Positions 1 through 6,536 of a stretch of DNA of 7,099 nucleotides are shown in pieces (the first letter of the stretch is position 1; each line of letters opens with the position of its first letter). The notes beneath the pieces are model-generated. The model worked only from the letters and a program-made list of their open reading frames with translations, made no database searches and was not told the DNA's origin. A program made the translations under genes and the position numbers. Source of the DNA: Betaproteobacteria bacterium (lineage in GTDB: Bacteria > Pseudomonadota > Gammaproteobacteria > Burkholderiales > Burkholderiaceae_C); NCBI GenBank assembly GCA_005882155.1, contig VBCQ01000151.1, positions 1-7,099 of the forward strand. Reading direction: 5' to 3'.

Positions 1-266
1 GGATCCTTGCGCATCAGCACCGCGTCGACGTCGGCGAGCGCCAAGGTCGGTGCGGCCTGCTGAACGAACCAGTCGTGAGGGTCAGCGGTCAGCGTGAACT
101 CGCGCAGCGTCGCTTCGACGCGCCCGCCGCTTTGCCACACCAGGTCTTTCGGCTCGCAGGCGAACAGCGCGTACCCGCGCGAAGCGGCCTCGCTCATCAT
201 CGCGAAGGTCGTGTCCTTGTAGGTCTTGAAGACCTCGAGCGGATCGGCGACGAACAGCAGTTTCAT
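1..266 (-). CDS. gshB: Glutathione synthetase, N-terminal part (truncated by window edge)
   Basis: This is the start of an ATP-dependent glutathione synthetase, which joins gamma-glutamylcysteine and glycine in the cytoplasm as the second step of glutathione synthesis. Only the first 88 codons are present. The reading begins MKLLFVADPLEVFKTYKDTT and continues through FAMMSEAASRGY, EPKDL and LMRKDP. These match, from memory, the E. coli GshB N-terminus (SSFAMLLEAQRRGYELH, DLDVILMRKDP), which is the pre-ATP-grasp substrate domain; the ATP-grasp catalytic part lies outside the window. The ATG at 266 is 15 nt after the kup stop. No clear Shine-Dalgarno sequence is seen, so translation may depend on coupling to kup. 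With gshA two genes upstream, the identification is very secure. The gene runs off the left edge exactly at a GGATCC sequence, so its end is cut off, not mutated. Confidence 0.95.
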   Translation of the reverse strand, partial: MKLLFVADPLEVFKTYKDTTFAMMSEAASRGYALFACEPKDLVWQSGGRVEATLREFTLTADPHDWFVQQAAPTLALADVDAVLMRKD

Positions 267-281
267 GATGGCGGCGGCGGA

Positions 282-2156
282 TCAGATTTCTAATTTGGAG
301 CCGAGCTCGACGACCCGGTTGGTCGGCAGGCTCAGAAAGTCGGCGGCGCCGGCCGCGTTCAAATGCATGCCGGCGAACAGCTTTTCGCGCCAGGTTGCCA
401 TGCCGCTGCCGATGGTCGGGACAACGATGTCGCGCGACAGGAAGTATGAGGTTTCCATGTCGTTGATGTGGAAGCCGCGGTTGCGGATCAGCGCCAGCGC
501 CTCGGGCACATCGGGCTCGTTCTTGAAGCCGAAGTGCAGCGTGACCTGCCAGCAGCCGTGGCCGAGCGACTCGATCTCGCTGCGCTTGTCGAAGCCGATC
601 CACGGCACTTCGTGGTTCTTCACCGTAACGAACAAGTTGGTCTCGTGCAGCACCTTGTTGTGCTTCAGGTTGTGCAGCAGCGCGTTGGGCGTGATCCCTT
701 GCTCGCTGACGAGGAACACTGCGGTGCCGGCGACACGCGTCGGCGGGCTGACGAATACCGCTTCGAGAAAGCTCTTCAGATCGATCGCATCGTCGCGCAA
801 TCGGTCAGCCATCAAATGCCGGCCTTGCTTCCACGTCATCATCAGCGTGAACACCGCCGCGCCGATGACGAGCGGGAACCAGCCGCCCTCGACGACCTTG
901 ACGATGTTGGCGACGAAGTACGACACGTCGACGAGAAAGAAGTACCCGGTGGCTGCGATGCACAGCGCCCACGGCAGCTTCCAGCCGTAGCGCACGACGA
1001 AGAAGGTCATGATCGTCGTGATCAGCATGTCGATCGTCACGGTGATGCCGTAGGCCGACGCCAGCCTGCCGCTCGACTCGAAGCCGAGCACGGCGCCGAC
1101 GATGCAGATGAACAGGCTCCAGTTGACGAACGGGACGTAGACCTGCCCGATGTCCTTCACCGATGTGTGCTCGATGCGCAGCCGCGGCATGTAGCCGAGT
1201 TGGATCGCTTGCTTGGTGATCGAGAACGCCGCCGAGATCAGCGCTTGCGATGCGATGACCGCCGCGCAAGTCGCCAGGCCGATCAGCGGATACAAGGCCC
1301 ACGCCGGCGCCATCTCGAAGAACGGGTTGCCGACCTTTTCGGGGTTGAGCAGCAGCAGTGCGCCCTGGCCGAAATAGTTCAGCACGAGCGCCGGCATCAC
1401 GAGGCCGAACCAGGCGAGGCGAATCGGCCGCTTGCCGAAATGCCCCATGTCGGCGTACAGCGCTTCGGCTCCGGTCACGCACAGCACGATGAAGCCGAGC
1501 GCGATGAAGGTGATGCCCGGCTGCCGCCACATGAAGATCAGCGCATGGTGCGGGCTTAGCGCGCCGAGCACGCTCGGGTAGCGCGCGATGTGCACGAAGC
1601 CCATCACCGCGATGACGACGAACCACAGCGCCGTCACCGGCCCGAAGAATTTGCCGATGCCGCCGGTGCCATGCCGCTGCATCAGAAACAGCACCGTCAG
1701 CACGACGAGCGACAGCGGGACGATGTAGTGGGTCAGCCCCGGCGTCGCGACTTCGAGCCCTTCGATCGCGCCGAGCACCGACACCGCCGGCGTGATGACG
1801 CCGTCGCCGAAGAAAATCGATGTGCCGAAGATGCCCAGCGCGAGCAGGCGCCGGCGCAGCACCGGCCGCTCCTTCACCGCTTGCGAGGCGAGCGCCAGCA
1901 TGGCAATCAGACCGCCCTCGCCGTTGTTGTCGGCGCGCAGGATCAGCATCACGTACTTCAGCGAGACGATGACGGTGATGCTCCAGAACATCATCGACAG
2001 CACGCCGAAGATGTTGTCCGGCGTCAGCGGCACATGACCGGGGGCGAAGATCTGCTTGACCGTGTACAGCGGGCTGGTCCCGATGTCACCGTAGACGACG
2101 CCGAGGGCGCCGAGGGTGAGAACGGCCAAGCCGGAGGAGGGGCGATGCGGAGTCAC
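282..2156 (-). CDS. kup: Kup-family low-affinity potassium uptake protein (H+/K+ symporter)
   Basis: This is a 624-residue inner-membrane K+ importer of the KUP/HAK/KT family, believed to couple K+ entry to protons. Its length is almost the same as E. coli Kup. The family signature GVVYGDIGTSPLY is at residues 19-31, with Asp24 corresponding to E. coli Asp23. FFGDGVITPA (about 115-124) carries Asp118 where E. coli has Glu116; Asp is common here in the family. Glu231 lies in GAEALYADMGHFG, and TVTIDM follows in the later membrane region. About twelve hydrophobic segments fill residues 10-440. A soluble C-terminal domain follows and ends PTNRVVELGSKLEI, close to the E. coli end, so the gene is intact. 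The start is a GTG at 2156: an in-frame TAA lies a short way upstream, with no intervening ATG, and the protein aligns from its N-terminus. It sits between gshA (72 nt gap) and gshB (15 nt gap), probably in one operon. Confidence 0.97.
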   Translation of the reverse strand: MTPHRPSSGLAVLTLGALGVVYGDIGTSPLYTVKQIFAPGHVPLTPDNIFGVLSMMFWSITVIVSLKYVMLILRADNNGEGGLIAMLALASQAVKERPVLRRRLLALGIFGTSIFFGDGVITPAVSVLGAIEGLEVATPGLTHYIVPLSLVVLTVLFLMQRHGTGGIGKFFGPVTALWFVVIAVMGFVHIARYPSVLGALSPHHALIFMWRQPGITFIALGFIVLCVTGAEALYADMGHFGKRPIRLAWFGLVMPALVLNYFGQGALLLLNPEKVGNPFFEMAPAWALYPLIGLATCAAVIASQALISAAFSITKQAIQLGYMPRLRIEHTSVKDIGQVYVPFVNWSLFICIVGAVLGFESSGRLASAYGITVTIDMLITTIMTFFVVRYGWKLPWALCIAATGYFFLVDVSYFVANIVKVVEGGWFPLVIGAAVFTLMMTWKQGRHLMADRLRDDAIDLKSFLEAVFVSPPTRVAGTAVFLVSEQGITPNALLHNLKHNKVLHETNLFVTVKNHEVPWIGFDKRSEIESLGHGCWQVTLHFGFKNEPDVPEALALIRNRGFHINDMETSYFLSRDIVVPTIGSGMATWREKLFAGMHLNAAGAADFLSLPTNRVVELGSKLEI

Positions 2157-2228
2157 GTTCCACGCGCGGCTTCGCAGGCCAGCGGGGCGTTGTTCTGAGG
2201 GGGCTTATTGTGCGTCGGATTCAGCCAC

Positions 2229-3524
2229 TCACTCGTAAACCTCGGCCTCGGGGTCGGTCGCTTCGAGCTCGTAGCTCGCCGCCACCATCGCCAGGCGCGC
2301 GATCACGCCGTACATGTAGAAGCGGTTCGGTGCGCTTGCGCCAGGCTTCACGCCCGGCTTCGGCAACTGGTTCGATTCGGCGAACGCGAGCGGCACGAAG
2401 CTCGCGCCCGGCGAGTTGAGGTTCTCGTCGACACCACGCTCGGCGTTGACGCGATAGAAGCCGCCGACGACGTAGCGATCGATCATGTAGACCACCGGCT
2501 CGGCCACCGCGTCGTTGACGCGCTCGTTGGTCGGCACGCCTTCTTGCAGGATCACTTCGCTGACCTCTTGGCCGTCCTTGATGACGCTCATCTTGTTGCG
2601 CGTCTTGCGGTTCAGCTCGATCAAGTCCTTCGGGTCGCGCACGGTCATGATGCCCATACCGTAGGTCCCGGCGTCGGCCTTGACGATGATGAAGGGCTTT
2701 TCCTGGATGCCATATTCCTTGTACTTGCGGCGGATCTTGCCGAGCAGCGCTTCGGCGTTGCTCATCAGGCATTCCTGCCCCGCGCCATCGGAGAAATTCA
2801 CTTCGCCGCAACGCGCGAACAGCGGGTTGATCAGCCACGGGTCCATGCCGAGCAGCTTGGCGAATTTCTTCGCGACCTCTTCATAGGCCTGGAAGTGATT
2901 CGTCTTGCGCCGCACCGCCCAGCCGGCGTGCAGCGGCGGCAGCAGGTATTGCTCGTGGATGTTCTCCAGTACCTTCGGGATGCCGGCCGACAAGTCGTTG
3001 TTGAGCAGGATCGTGCAGGGGTCGAAGTCCTTCAGCCCGAGCCGCCCGCGGTTGCGCACCAAGGGCTCGAGCGTCAATGCATTGCCGTCGGGCAAGTCGA
3101 TCTGCGTCGGCGATTTGACGCTGTCGTCGAGCGTGCCCAAGCGCACGTTGAGCCCGGCCTGATGGAAGATCTGCACCAGCCGCGCGACGTTGCTCAGGTA
3201 GAACGTATTGCGCGTGTGCTTCTCGGGAATCAGCAGCAGGTTGCGCGCTTCGGGACAGATTTTTTCGATCGCGGCCATCGCCGCCTGCACGGCGAGCGGC
3301 AGCATCTCGGGCGTCAGGTTGTTGAAGCCGCCGGGGAACAGGTTGGTGTCGACCGGCGCGAGCTTGAATCCGGCGTTGCGCAAGTCGACCGAGGTGTAGA
3401 ACGGCGGCGTGTGCTCCATCCACTCGAGGCGGAACCAGCGCTCGATGGCCGGCAGCGACTCGAGCACGCGCTGCTCCAGCTCGTTGATCGGGCCAGTGAG
3501 CGCAGTGATGAGGTGAGGAACCAT
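2229..3524 (-). CDS. gshA: Glutamate-cysteine ligase, T. ferrooxidans-type family
   Basis: This enzyme makes gamma-glutamylcysteine from glutamate, cysteine and ATP, the first and usually rate-setting step of glutathione synthesis. The 431-residue protein resembles the GshA family described from Acidithiobacillus and widespread in betaproteobacteria (the TIGR02049/PF08886 type, recalled and not searched), not the larger E. coli GshA. Visible hallmarks are PVDTNLFPGGFNNL (about residues 58-70), LLLIPEKHTRNTFYL (96-110), RRKTNHF (205-211), and a Gly-rich KADAGTYGMGIMTV stretch (282-295) that probably helps bind nucleotide. The ATG at 3524 gives the expected N-terminus MVPHLITALTGPINELE; no strong Shine-Dalgarno sequence precedes it. 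It is the first gene of the gshA-kup-gshB group and follows the amtB terminator, so it needs its own promoter. The nearby gshB supports the assignment strongly. Confidence 0.95.
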   Translation of the reverse strand: MVPHLITALTGPINELEQRVLESLPAIERWFRLEWMEHTPPFYTSVDLRNAGFKLAPVDTNLFPGGFNNLTPEMLPLAVQAAMAAIEKICPEARNLLLIPEKHTRNTFYLSNVARLVQIFHQAGLNVRLGTLDDSVKSPTQIDLPDGNALTLEPLVRNRGRLGLKDFDPCTILLNNDLSAGIPKVLENIHEQYLLPPLHAGWAVRRKTNHFQAYEEVAKKFAKLLGMDPWLINPLFARCGEVNFSDGAGQECLMSNAEALLGKIRRKYKEYGIQEKPFIIVKADAGTYGMGIMTVRDPKDLIELNRKTRNKMSVIKDGQEVSEVILQEGVPTNERVNDAVAEPVVYMIDRYVVGGFYRVNAERGVDENLNSPGASFVPLAFAESNQLPKPGVKPGASAPNRFYMYGVIARLAMVAASYELEATDPEAEVYE

Positions 3525-3557
3525 GAGACAAGCCCGAGAGTCGCGAAGGGAGCGACG

Positions 3558-3587
3558 ATTTTAGGCATTTGGGGGATGCGCTGTCGG
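3558..3587 (-). promoter_or_regulatory. Possible sigma-70 promoter for gshA
   Basis: On the minus strand a TAAAAT box (5 of 6 to the -10 consensus, positions 3563-3558) lies 18 bp after CCGACA (4 of 6 to the -35 consensus, positions 3587-3582). The predicted start point would give a leader of about 27 nt before the gshA ATG. The position makes sense because the upstream amtB terminator isolates gshA from the nitrogen cluster. The match is only moderate and was found by eye. Confidence 0.4.
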
Positions 3588-3612
3588 TTGCAAGGCCCGC
3601 ACACGGCCCACG

Positions 3613-3639
3613 AAAAAGGGCCGCCTCGCGGCGGCCCTT
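3613..3639 (-). terminator. Rho-independent terminator after amtB
   Basis: A perfect 10-bp GC-rich stem (arms 3616-3625 and 3630-3639, AAGGGCCGCC with its complement) encloses a four-base loop. On the minus strand it is followed by a run of T that begins inside the stem (complement of the A-run 3613-3617). It begins about 21 nt after the amtB stop codon. This is a classic intrinsic terminator ending the porin-glnK-amtB cluster and separating it from gshA. The plus-strand reading lacks a T-run, so it is one-directional. Confidence 0.93.
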
Positions 3640-3660
3640 GTGACGTGATGAAGCGCCAGC

Positions 3661-5199
3661 TTACTTGCTGTACGCCGTCTCGCCGTGCGAGGTGATGTCC
3701 AGACCCTCGCGCTCTTCTTCTTCGCTGACGCGCAGACCGATCACCAGGTCGACGATCTTGAAGGCAACGATCGACACGACACCCGACCAGACGATTGTCA
3801 GGCCGACACCCTTGGCCTGGATCAGCAGCTGGTCCCAGATGCCGTTGGAGCCGACCGTGGCGGTGACCCAGTCGGTCACCAGGCCCGGGCCGCCGAGCGC
3901 CTGGTTGTTGAAGATGCCGGTGAGCAGCGCGCCGACGATACCGCCGACACCGTGCACGCCGAACACGTCGAGCGAGTCGTCCATGCCGAGCATCTTCTTC
4001 AGGCCCGTCACGCGCCACAGGCAGAGGAAGCCTGCAGCTGCGCCGACGACCAGCGCACCCATGATGCCGACATTGCCCGCTGCCGGCGTGATGGCGACGA
4101 GGCCCGCCACCGCACCCGACGCCGCACCCAGCATCGACGCCTTGCCCTTCAGCAGCGACTCGCCGATGCACCATGCCAGCACCGCAACGGCGGTGGCCGA
4201 GAAGGTGTTGAGGAAGGCGAGCGCAGCGCTGTTGCCGGCTTCGAGCGCCGAGCCAGCGTTGAAGCCGAACCAGCCGACCCACAGCAGCGAGGCACCGACC
4301 ATCGTCAGCGTCAGCGAGTGCGGCGTGAAGGCTTCCTTGCCGTAGCCGATTCGCTTGCCGATCATGAAAGCACCGACCAGGCCCGCCACAGCGGCGTTGA
4401 TATGCACCACCGTGCCGCCGGCGAAGTCGAGTGCGCCCCATTGCCACGCGAGACCCGCCTTGGCGTTCATCGCATCGACGACGGCCTTGCTGGTGTAGGC
4501 GTCCGGGCCCATCCAGAACCAGACCATGTGCGCGATCGGCGCATAGCTGAAGGTGAACCAGAGGGCCATGAAGACGAGGACGGCGCTGAACTTGATCCGC
4601 TCGGCGAAGGCGCCGACGATCAGGCAGCAGGTGATCGCCGCGAAGGTCGCCTGGAATACGACGAAGACGATCTCGGGGATGACGACGCCCTTGCTGAAGG
4701 TGGCCGCCATCGCGAAGTCGCCCTTCATCGGATCGAATACGCCCTTCAGGAACAAGCGATCGAGCCCGCCGACGAATGCGTTGCCTTCCGTGAACGCAAG
4801 GCTGTAGCCGTAGAGGACCCACAGCACGACGATCATCGAGAAGGTGACGAAGACCTGCATCAGCACCGACAGCATGTTCTTGCTGCGCACCAGGCCGCCG
4901 TAGAACAGCGCCAGACCGGGGATCGACATCATGATGACGAGCACGGTGGACACCAGCATCCAGGCGGTGTCGCCCTTGTTGGCGACCGGCGCCGACGCTG
5001 CGGCGGCCGGCGCGGAGGCCGCGGCGGCGGGTGCAGCCGTCGACGCCATCGCTGTCGCCGGTGCTGCTGCCGGGGTGGCGGCCATTGCCGACGAAGCCGC
5101 GGCTTCGGGCGCCGAAGCGGGCGCATCGGCCGCGGCCGCGCTGCCCGCGAAGCCCCAGGCGGCGAGGCCCAGGGCGAGGGTTGCAATCAATTTCTTCAT
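3661..5199 (-). CDS. amtB: Ammonium transporter AmtB with Ala/Pro-rich periplasmic N-terminal extension
   Basis: This is an inner-membrane ammonium channel/transporter of the Amt/Mep/Rh family, 512 residues. An N-terminal signal peptide (MKKLIATLALGLAAWGFAGS..., likely cut near residue 24 after AAA) is followed by about 50 residues of almost pure Ala/Pro/Ser. The channel proper starts near residue 75 and should have eleven membrane helices. The pore residues can be matched to E. coli AmtB: the twin histidines are His266 (DFAGGTVVHINA) and His416 (FGVHGVGG), Asp258 corresponds to Asp160, the Phe gate is Phe186 and Phe313, and Trp227 and Ser317 match Trp148 and Ser219. Between Trp227 and Asp258 there is an insertion of about 19 residues relative to E. 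coli. The cytoplasmic tail (EEEEREGLDITSHGETAY) resembles the segment that meets GlnK. The ATG at 5199 is 27 nt after glnK and has a GAGAGAG ribosome site. A strong terminator follows. Confidence 0.98.
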   Translation of the reverse strand: MKKLIATLALGLAAWGFAGSAAAADAPASAPEAAASSAMAATPAAAPATAMASTAAPAAAASAPAAAASAPVANKGDTAWMLVSTVLVIMMSIPGLALFYGGLVRSKNMLSVLMQVFVTFSMIVVLWVLYGYSLAFTEGNAFVGGLDRLFLKGVFDPMKGDFAMAATFSKGVVIPEIVFVVFQATFAAITCCLIVGAFAERIKFSAVLVFMALWFTFSYAPIAHMVWFWMGPDAYTSKAVVDAMNAKAGLAWQWGALDFAGGTVVHINAAVAGLVGAFMIGKRIGYGKEAFTPHSLTLTMVGASLLWVGWFGFNAGSALEAGNSAALAFLNTFSATAVAVLAWCIGESLLKGKASMLGAASGAVAGLVAITPAAGNVGIMGALVVGAAAGFLCLWRVTGLKKMLGMDDSLDVFGVHGVGGIVGALLTGIFNNQALGGPGLVTDWVTATVGSNGIWDQLLIQAKGVGLTIVWSGVVSIVAFKIVDLVIGLRVSEEEEREGLDITSHGETAYSK

Positions 5200-5226
5200 G
5201 GTAGGTTGTCTCTCTCGGTAATAACG

Positions 5227-5565
5227 TCAGAGCGCGTCTTTGCCGGTCTCGCCCGTGCGGATGCGAACCACCTGCTCGAGCGGCGACACGAAGATCTTCC
5301 CGTCGCCGATCTTGCCGGTGCGTGCCGCTGCTTCGACGGCTTCGATGACCCGGTCGACGATGGCGTCGTCGACTGCCGCTTCGATCTTCACCTTCGGCAG
5401 GAAGTCGACGACGTACTCCGCGCCGCGGTACAGCTCGGTGTGGCCCTTTTGGCGACCGAAGCCCTTGACTTCAGTCACCGTCACGCCCTGCACGCCGATG
5501 GCGCTCAAGGCTTCACGAACTTCATCAAGCTTGAACGGCTTGACGATGGCAGTCACCATCTTCAT
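5227..5565 (-). CDS. glnK: PII signal-transduction protein GlnK
   Basis: This is a 112-residue trimeric PII protein that reads nitrogen (2-oxoglutarate, ATP/ADP, uridylylation) and plugs the AmtB pore when ammonium is plentiful. Both PII signatures are intact: YRGAEY at residues 46-51, holding the uridylylation target Tyr51 in the T-loop, and TGKIGDGKIFV at 83-93. The ligand-contact residues Gln39, Lys58, Lys90, Arg101 and Arg103 are present. The start at 5565 has a good AAAGG ribosome site seven bases before the ATG. The gene lies directly upstream of amtB (27 nt), the classic glnK-amtB pairing, which favours GlnK over GlnB. No sigma-54 element is seen in the 71 bp between glnK and the porin gene, so transcription probably comes from the porin promoter through the intervening hairpin. 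glnB is an alternative name if the genome has only one PII protein. Confidence 0.95.
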   Translation of the reverse strand: MKMVTAIVKPFKLDEVREALSAIGVQGVTVTEVKGFGRQKGHTELYRGAEYVVDFLPKVKIEAAVDDAIVDRVIEAVEAAARTGKIGDGKIFVSPLEQVVRIRTGETGKDAL

Positions 5566-5595
5566 GGTCGAACCTTTCTAGGAAGAGTGAACCAA

Positions 5596-5630
5596 GACGG
5601 CTCGCGGGTCGCGACAGCCCGCGAGCCGTC
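5596..5630 (-). terminator. Strong hairpin between porin gene and glnK (weak terminator or mRNA stabiliser)
   Basis: A perfect 13-bp inverted repeat (arms 5596-5608 and 5618-5630, GACGGCTCGCGGG with its complement) surrounds a nine-base loop. It begins six bases after the porin stop codon. On the minus strand it is followed by TTGGTT, not a proper T-run, so termination is probably partial. It could set the ratio of porin to glnK-amtB message, or protect the 3' end of the porin message after processing. The hairpin is certain from sequence; its role is inferred. Confidence 0.7.
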
Positions 5631-5636
5631 GCCCAA

Positions 5637-6383
5637 TTACATCGACTTGGTGACGGTCAGGATCAGACGAGCCTTGTTGATGTCGCCCCAAAAGTTCTTC
5701 TTCGTCGCACCGACCACTGCGCCGGCGAGCGAGAACCCGGAGCCGGCGTCCCAGGTGGCGCCGAGCTTGTAGTCGGCGTAGTTTTGATAGCCGACGTTCT
5801 TCAGGTAGCTCGACAACTGGGTGAAACCGGCGTGGCCGTTCAAGGTCACGCCCTTGGCCACTTCGTAGTTCGCGCTGAGGTCGAGGTAGCCGGTGCCCTT
5901 GCCCTTGGGCGTCGCGCCGCCGAACACAAGCGAGTAGGTCTCGCCGAGGCCGAAGTAGTCCTTGGAAACGGTGTACGAGTACTTGACCGAGGCGATGCTG
6001 TAGCTCAGCGCGCCATAGATCTCGGTCACGTTGTAGTCGACGACTTTGTTGGCTTGCGGGTAGTAGTACTGCAGCACGCCGACGTCATAGCCGAAGTCCT
6101 TGGTGATCTCGCCCTTGTAGCCGCCGTAGAAATCCATCTCGATGCCGGCGCTGGTGAAGCCGATGCTCGAGTTCCAGTTGCCCAGATAGAAGCCGCCAGC
6201 GGTCCAGTCGAAGCCGCCTTGCAGCGCCGGCTTGTTGTTGCCCTGGTCCTGGCCGCGGAACTTGTAGTTGGTGGTCAGGCTGAAGTTCGTGGCCACCGCC
6301 GGTGCTGGCGCCGGCGCGTCCGCAGCCTGGGCGACAGAGGCAAACAGCGACACGATCGACACAACGAGGAAGGATTTCTTCAT
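5637..6383 (-). CDS. TorF/Gcw_chp-family putative outer-membrane porin
   Basis: This is a 248-residue exported protein, probably a small outer-membrane beta-barrel. A signal peptide (MKKSFLVVSIVSLFASVAQA, cut near residue 20) precedes a short Ala/Pro linker. The rest alternates aromatic and small residues in the manner of beta-strands. Family features, recalled not searched, are an NFSLTTNYKFRGQDQ start (33-47), GGFYLGNWNSSIGF (63-76), and MDFYGGYKGEI followed by Tyr-rich strands. I recognise this as the TIGR02001/PF09694 family, annotated as 'TorF family putative porin'; no substrate is established. The ATG at 6383 has a GGAG ribosome site nine bases upstream. The gene is first in a cluster with glnK and amtB behind a sigma-54 element, which suggests a role in nitrogen-limited uptake. 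The protein ends in Met, not the Phe or Trp usual for outer-membrane barrels. Confidence 0.88.
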   Translation of the reverse strand: MKKSFLVVSIVSLFASVAQAADAPAPAPAVATNFSLTTNYKFRGQDQGNNKPALQGGFDWTAGGFYLGNWNSSIGFTSAGIEMDFYGGYKGEITKDFGYDVGVLQYYYPQANKVVDYNVTEIYGALSYSIASVKYSYTVSKDYFGLGETYSLVFGGATPKGKGTGYLDLSANYEVAKGVTLNGHAGFTQLSSYLKNVGYQNYADYKLGATWDAGSGFSLAGAVVGATKKNFWGDINKARLILTVTKSM

Positions 6384-6430
6384 GCTTGGAAGCTCCGGTT
6401 TTTGGTAAGTAGGGGAGAACGGGCACGATT

Positions 6431-6447
6431 TGCATGATGTGTGCCAG
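6431..6447 (-). promoter_or_regulatory. Sigma-54 (RpoN) -24/-12 promoter for porin-glnK-amtB
   Basis: Read on the minus strand, CTGGCAC (6447-6441) is followed by five bases and ATGCA (6435-6431). The essential GG (6445-6444) and GC (6433-6432) doublets are exactly ten bases apart, as sigma-54 RNA polymerase requires. The -24 block matches the consensus YTGGCAC fully; the -12 block TTGCW has one mismatch. The predicted start near 6420 leaves a leader of about 37 nt before the porin ATG, with room for the GGAG ribosome site. Its place ahead of nitrogen genes makes it convincing. Confidence 0.85.
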
Positions 6448-6464
6448 GCGTCTCAAGGCACTCC

Positions 6465-6485
6465 ATGCGCCAGAACAAGGCGCAT
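6465..6485. repeat. Perfect 7-bp inverted repeat between the sigma-54 element and the NtrC-like sites
   Basis: ATGCGCC at 6465-6471 and its exact complement GGCGCAT at 6479-6485 are separated by seven bases. Their centre is about 55 bp upstream of the predicted porin start point. It overlaps a second, imperfect dyad (GCATACGCA 6482-6490 with TGTGTATGC 6502-6510, 8 of 9 pairs). The spacing suits a dimeric regulator, but no family is recognised and chance cannot be excluded. Confidence 0.45.
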
Positions 6486-6508
6486 ACGCATCTTCTTGGC
6501 CTGTGTAT

Positions 6509-6523
6509 GCACTGGCTTGGTTC
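6509..6523. promoter_or_regulatory. NtrC-like enhancer site A
   Basis: GCACT, five bases, then GGTTC matches the NtrC dyad GCACY-N5-RGTGC at 9 of 10 fixed positions. Its centre is about 96 bp upstream of the predicted sigma-54 start, close to the distances of enhancer sites at E. coli glnA (about -108 and -140). It shares the GCACTGG core with sites B and C. Confidence 0.6.
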
Positions 6524-6536
6524 CAATGGATGCTGC

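Noticed and set aside
115..120. Kup residue Asp118 in place of E. coli Glu116 as a loss of function
   Set aside because: That residue lies near 1803-1805 on the minus strand, not at this placeholder position. The GDGVITPA form is common in the Kup family and keeps the acidic charge, so it is not an anomaly.
2157..2228. Promoter or terminator between gshA and kup
   Set aside because: No stable stem with a T-run and no convincing -35/-10 pair were found, so read-through from gshA is the simpler reading.
2208..3695. A 495-codon plus-strand open frame opposite gshA
   Set aside because: It is an antisense shadow of gshA that continues past it through the gshA promoter region and the amtB terminator. 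The composition is Arg/His/Val-rich with no recognisable family, and gshA is certain on the other strand.
3314..4822. A 502-codon minus-strand frame overlapping amtB and gshA
   Set aside because: It is an out-of-frame shadow that crosses the strong amtB terminator; its protein is Arg-rich nonsense.
3685..5772. A 695-codon plus-strand open frame opposite amtB and glnK
   Set aside because: It is the antisense shadow of high-GC coding sequence: rich in Arg, Asp, His and Glu with no domain sense, and it runs across three real genes on the other strand.
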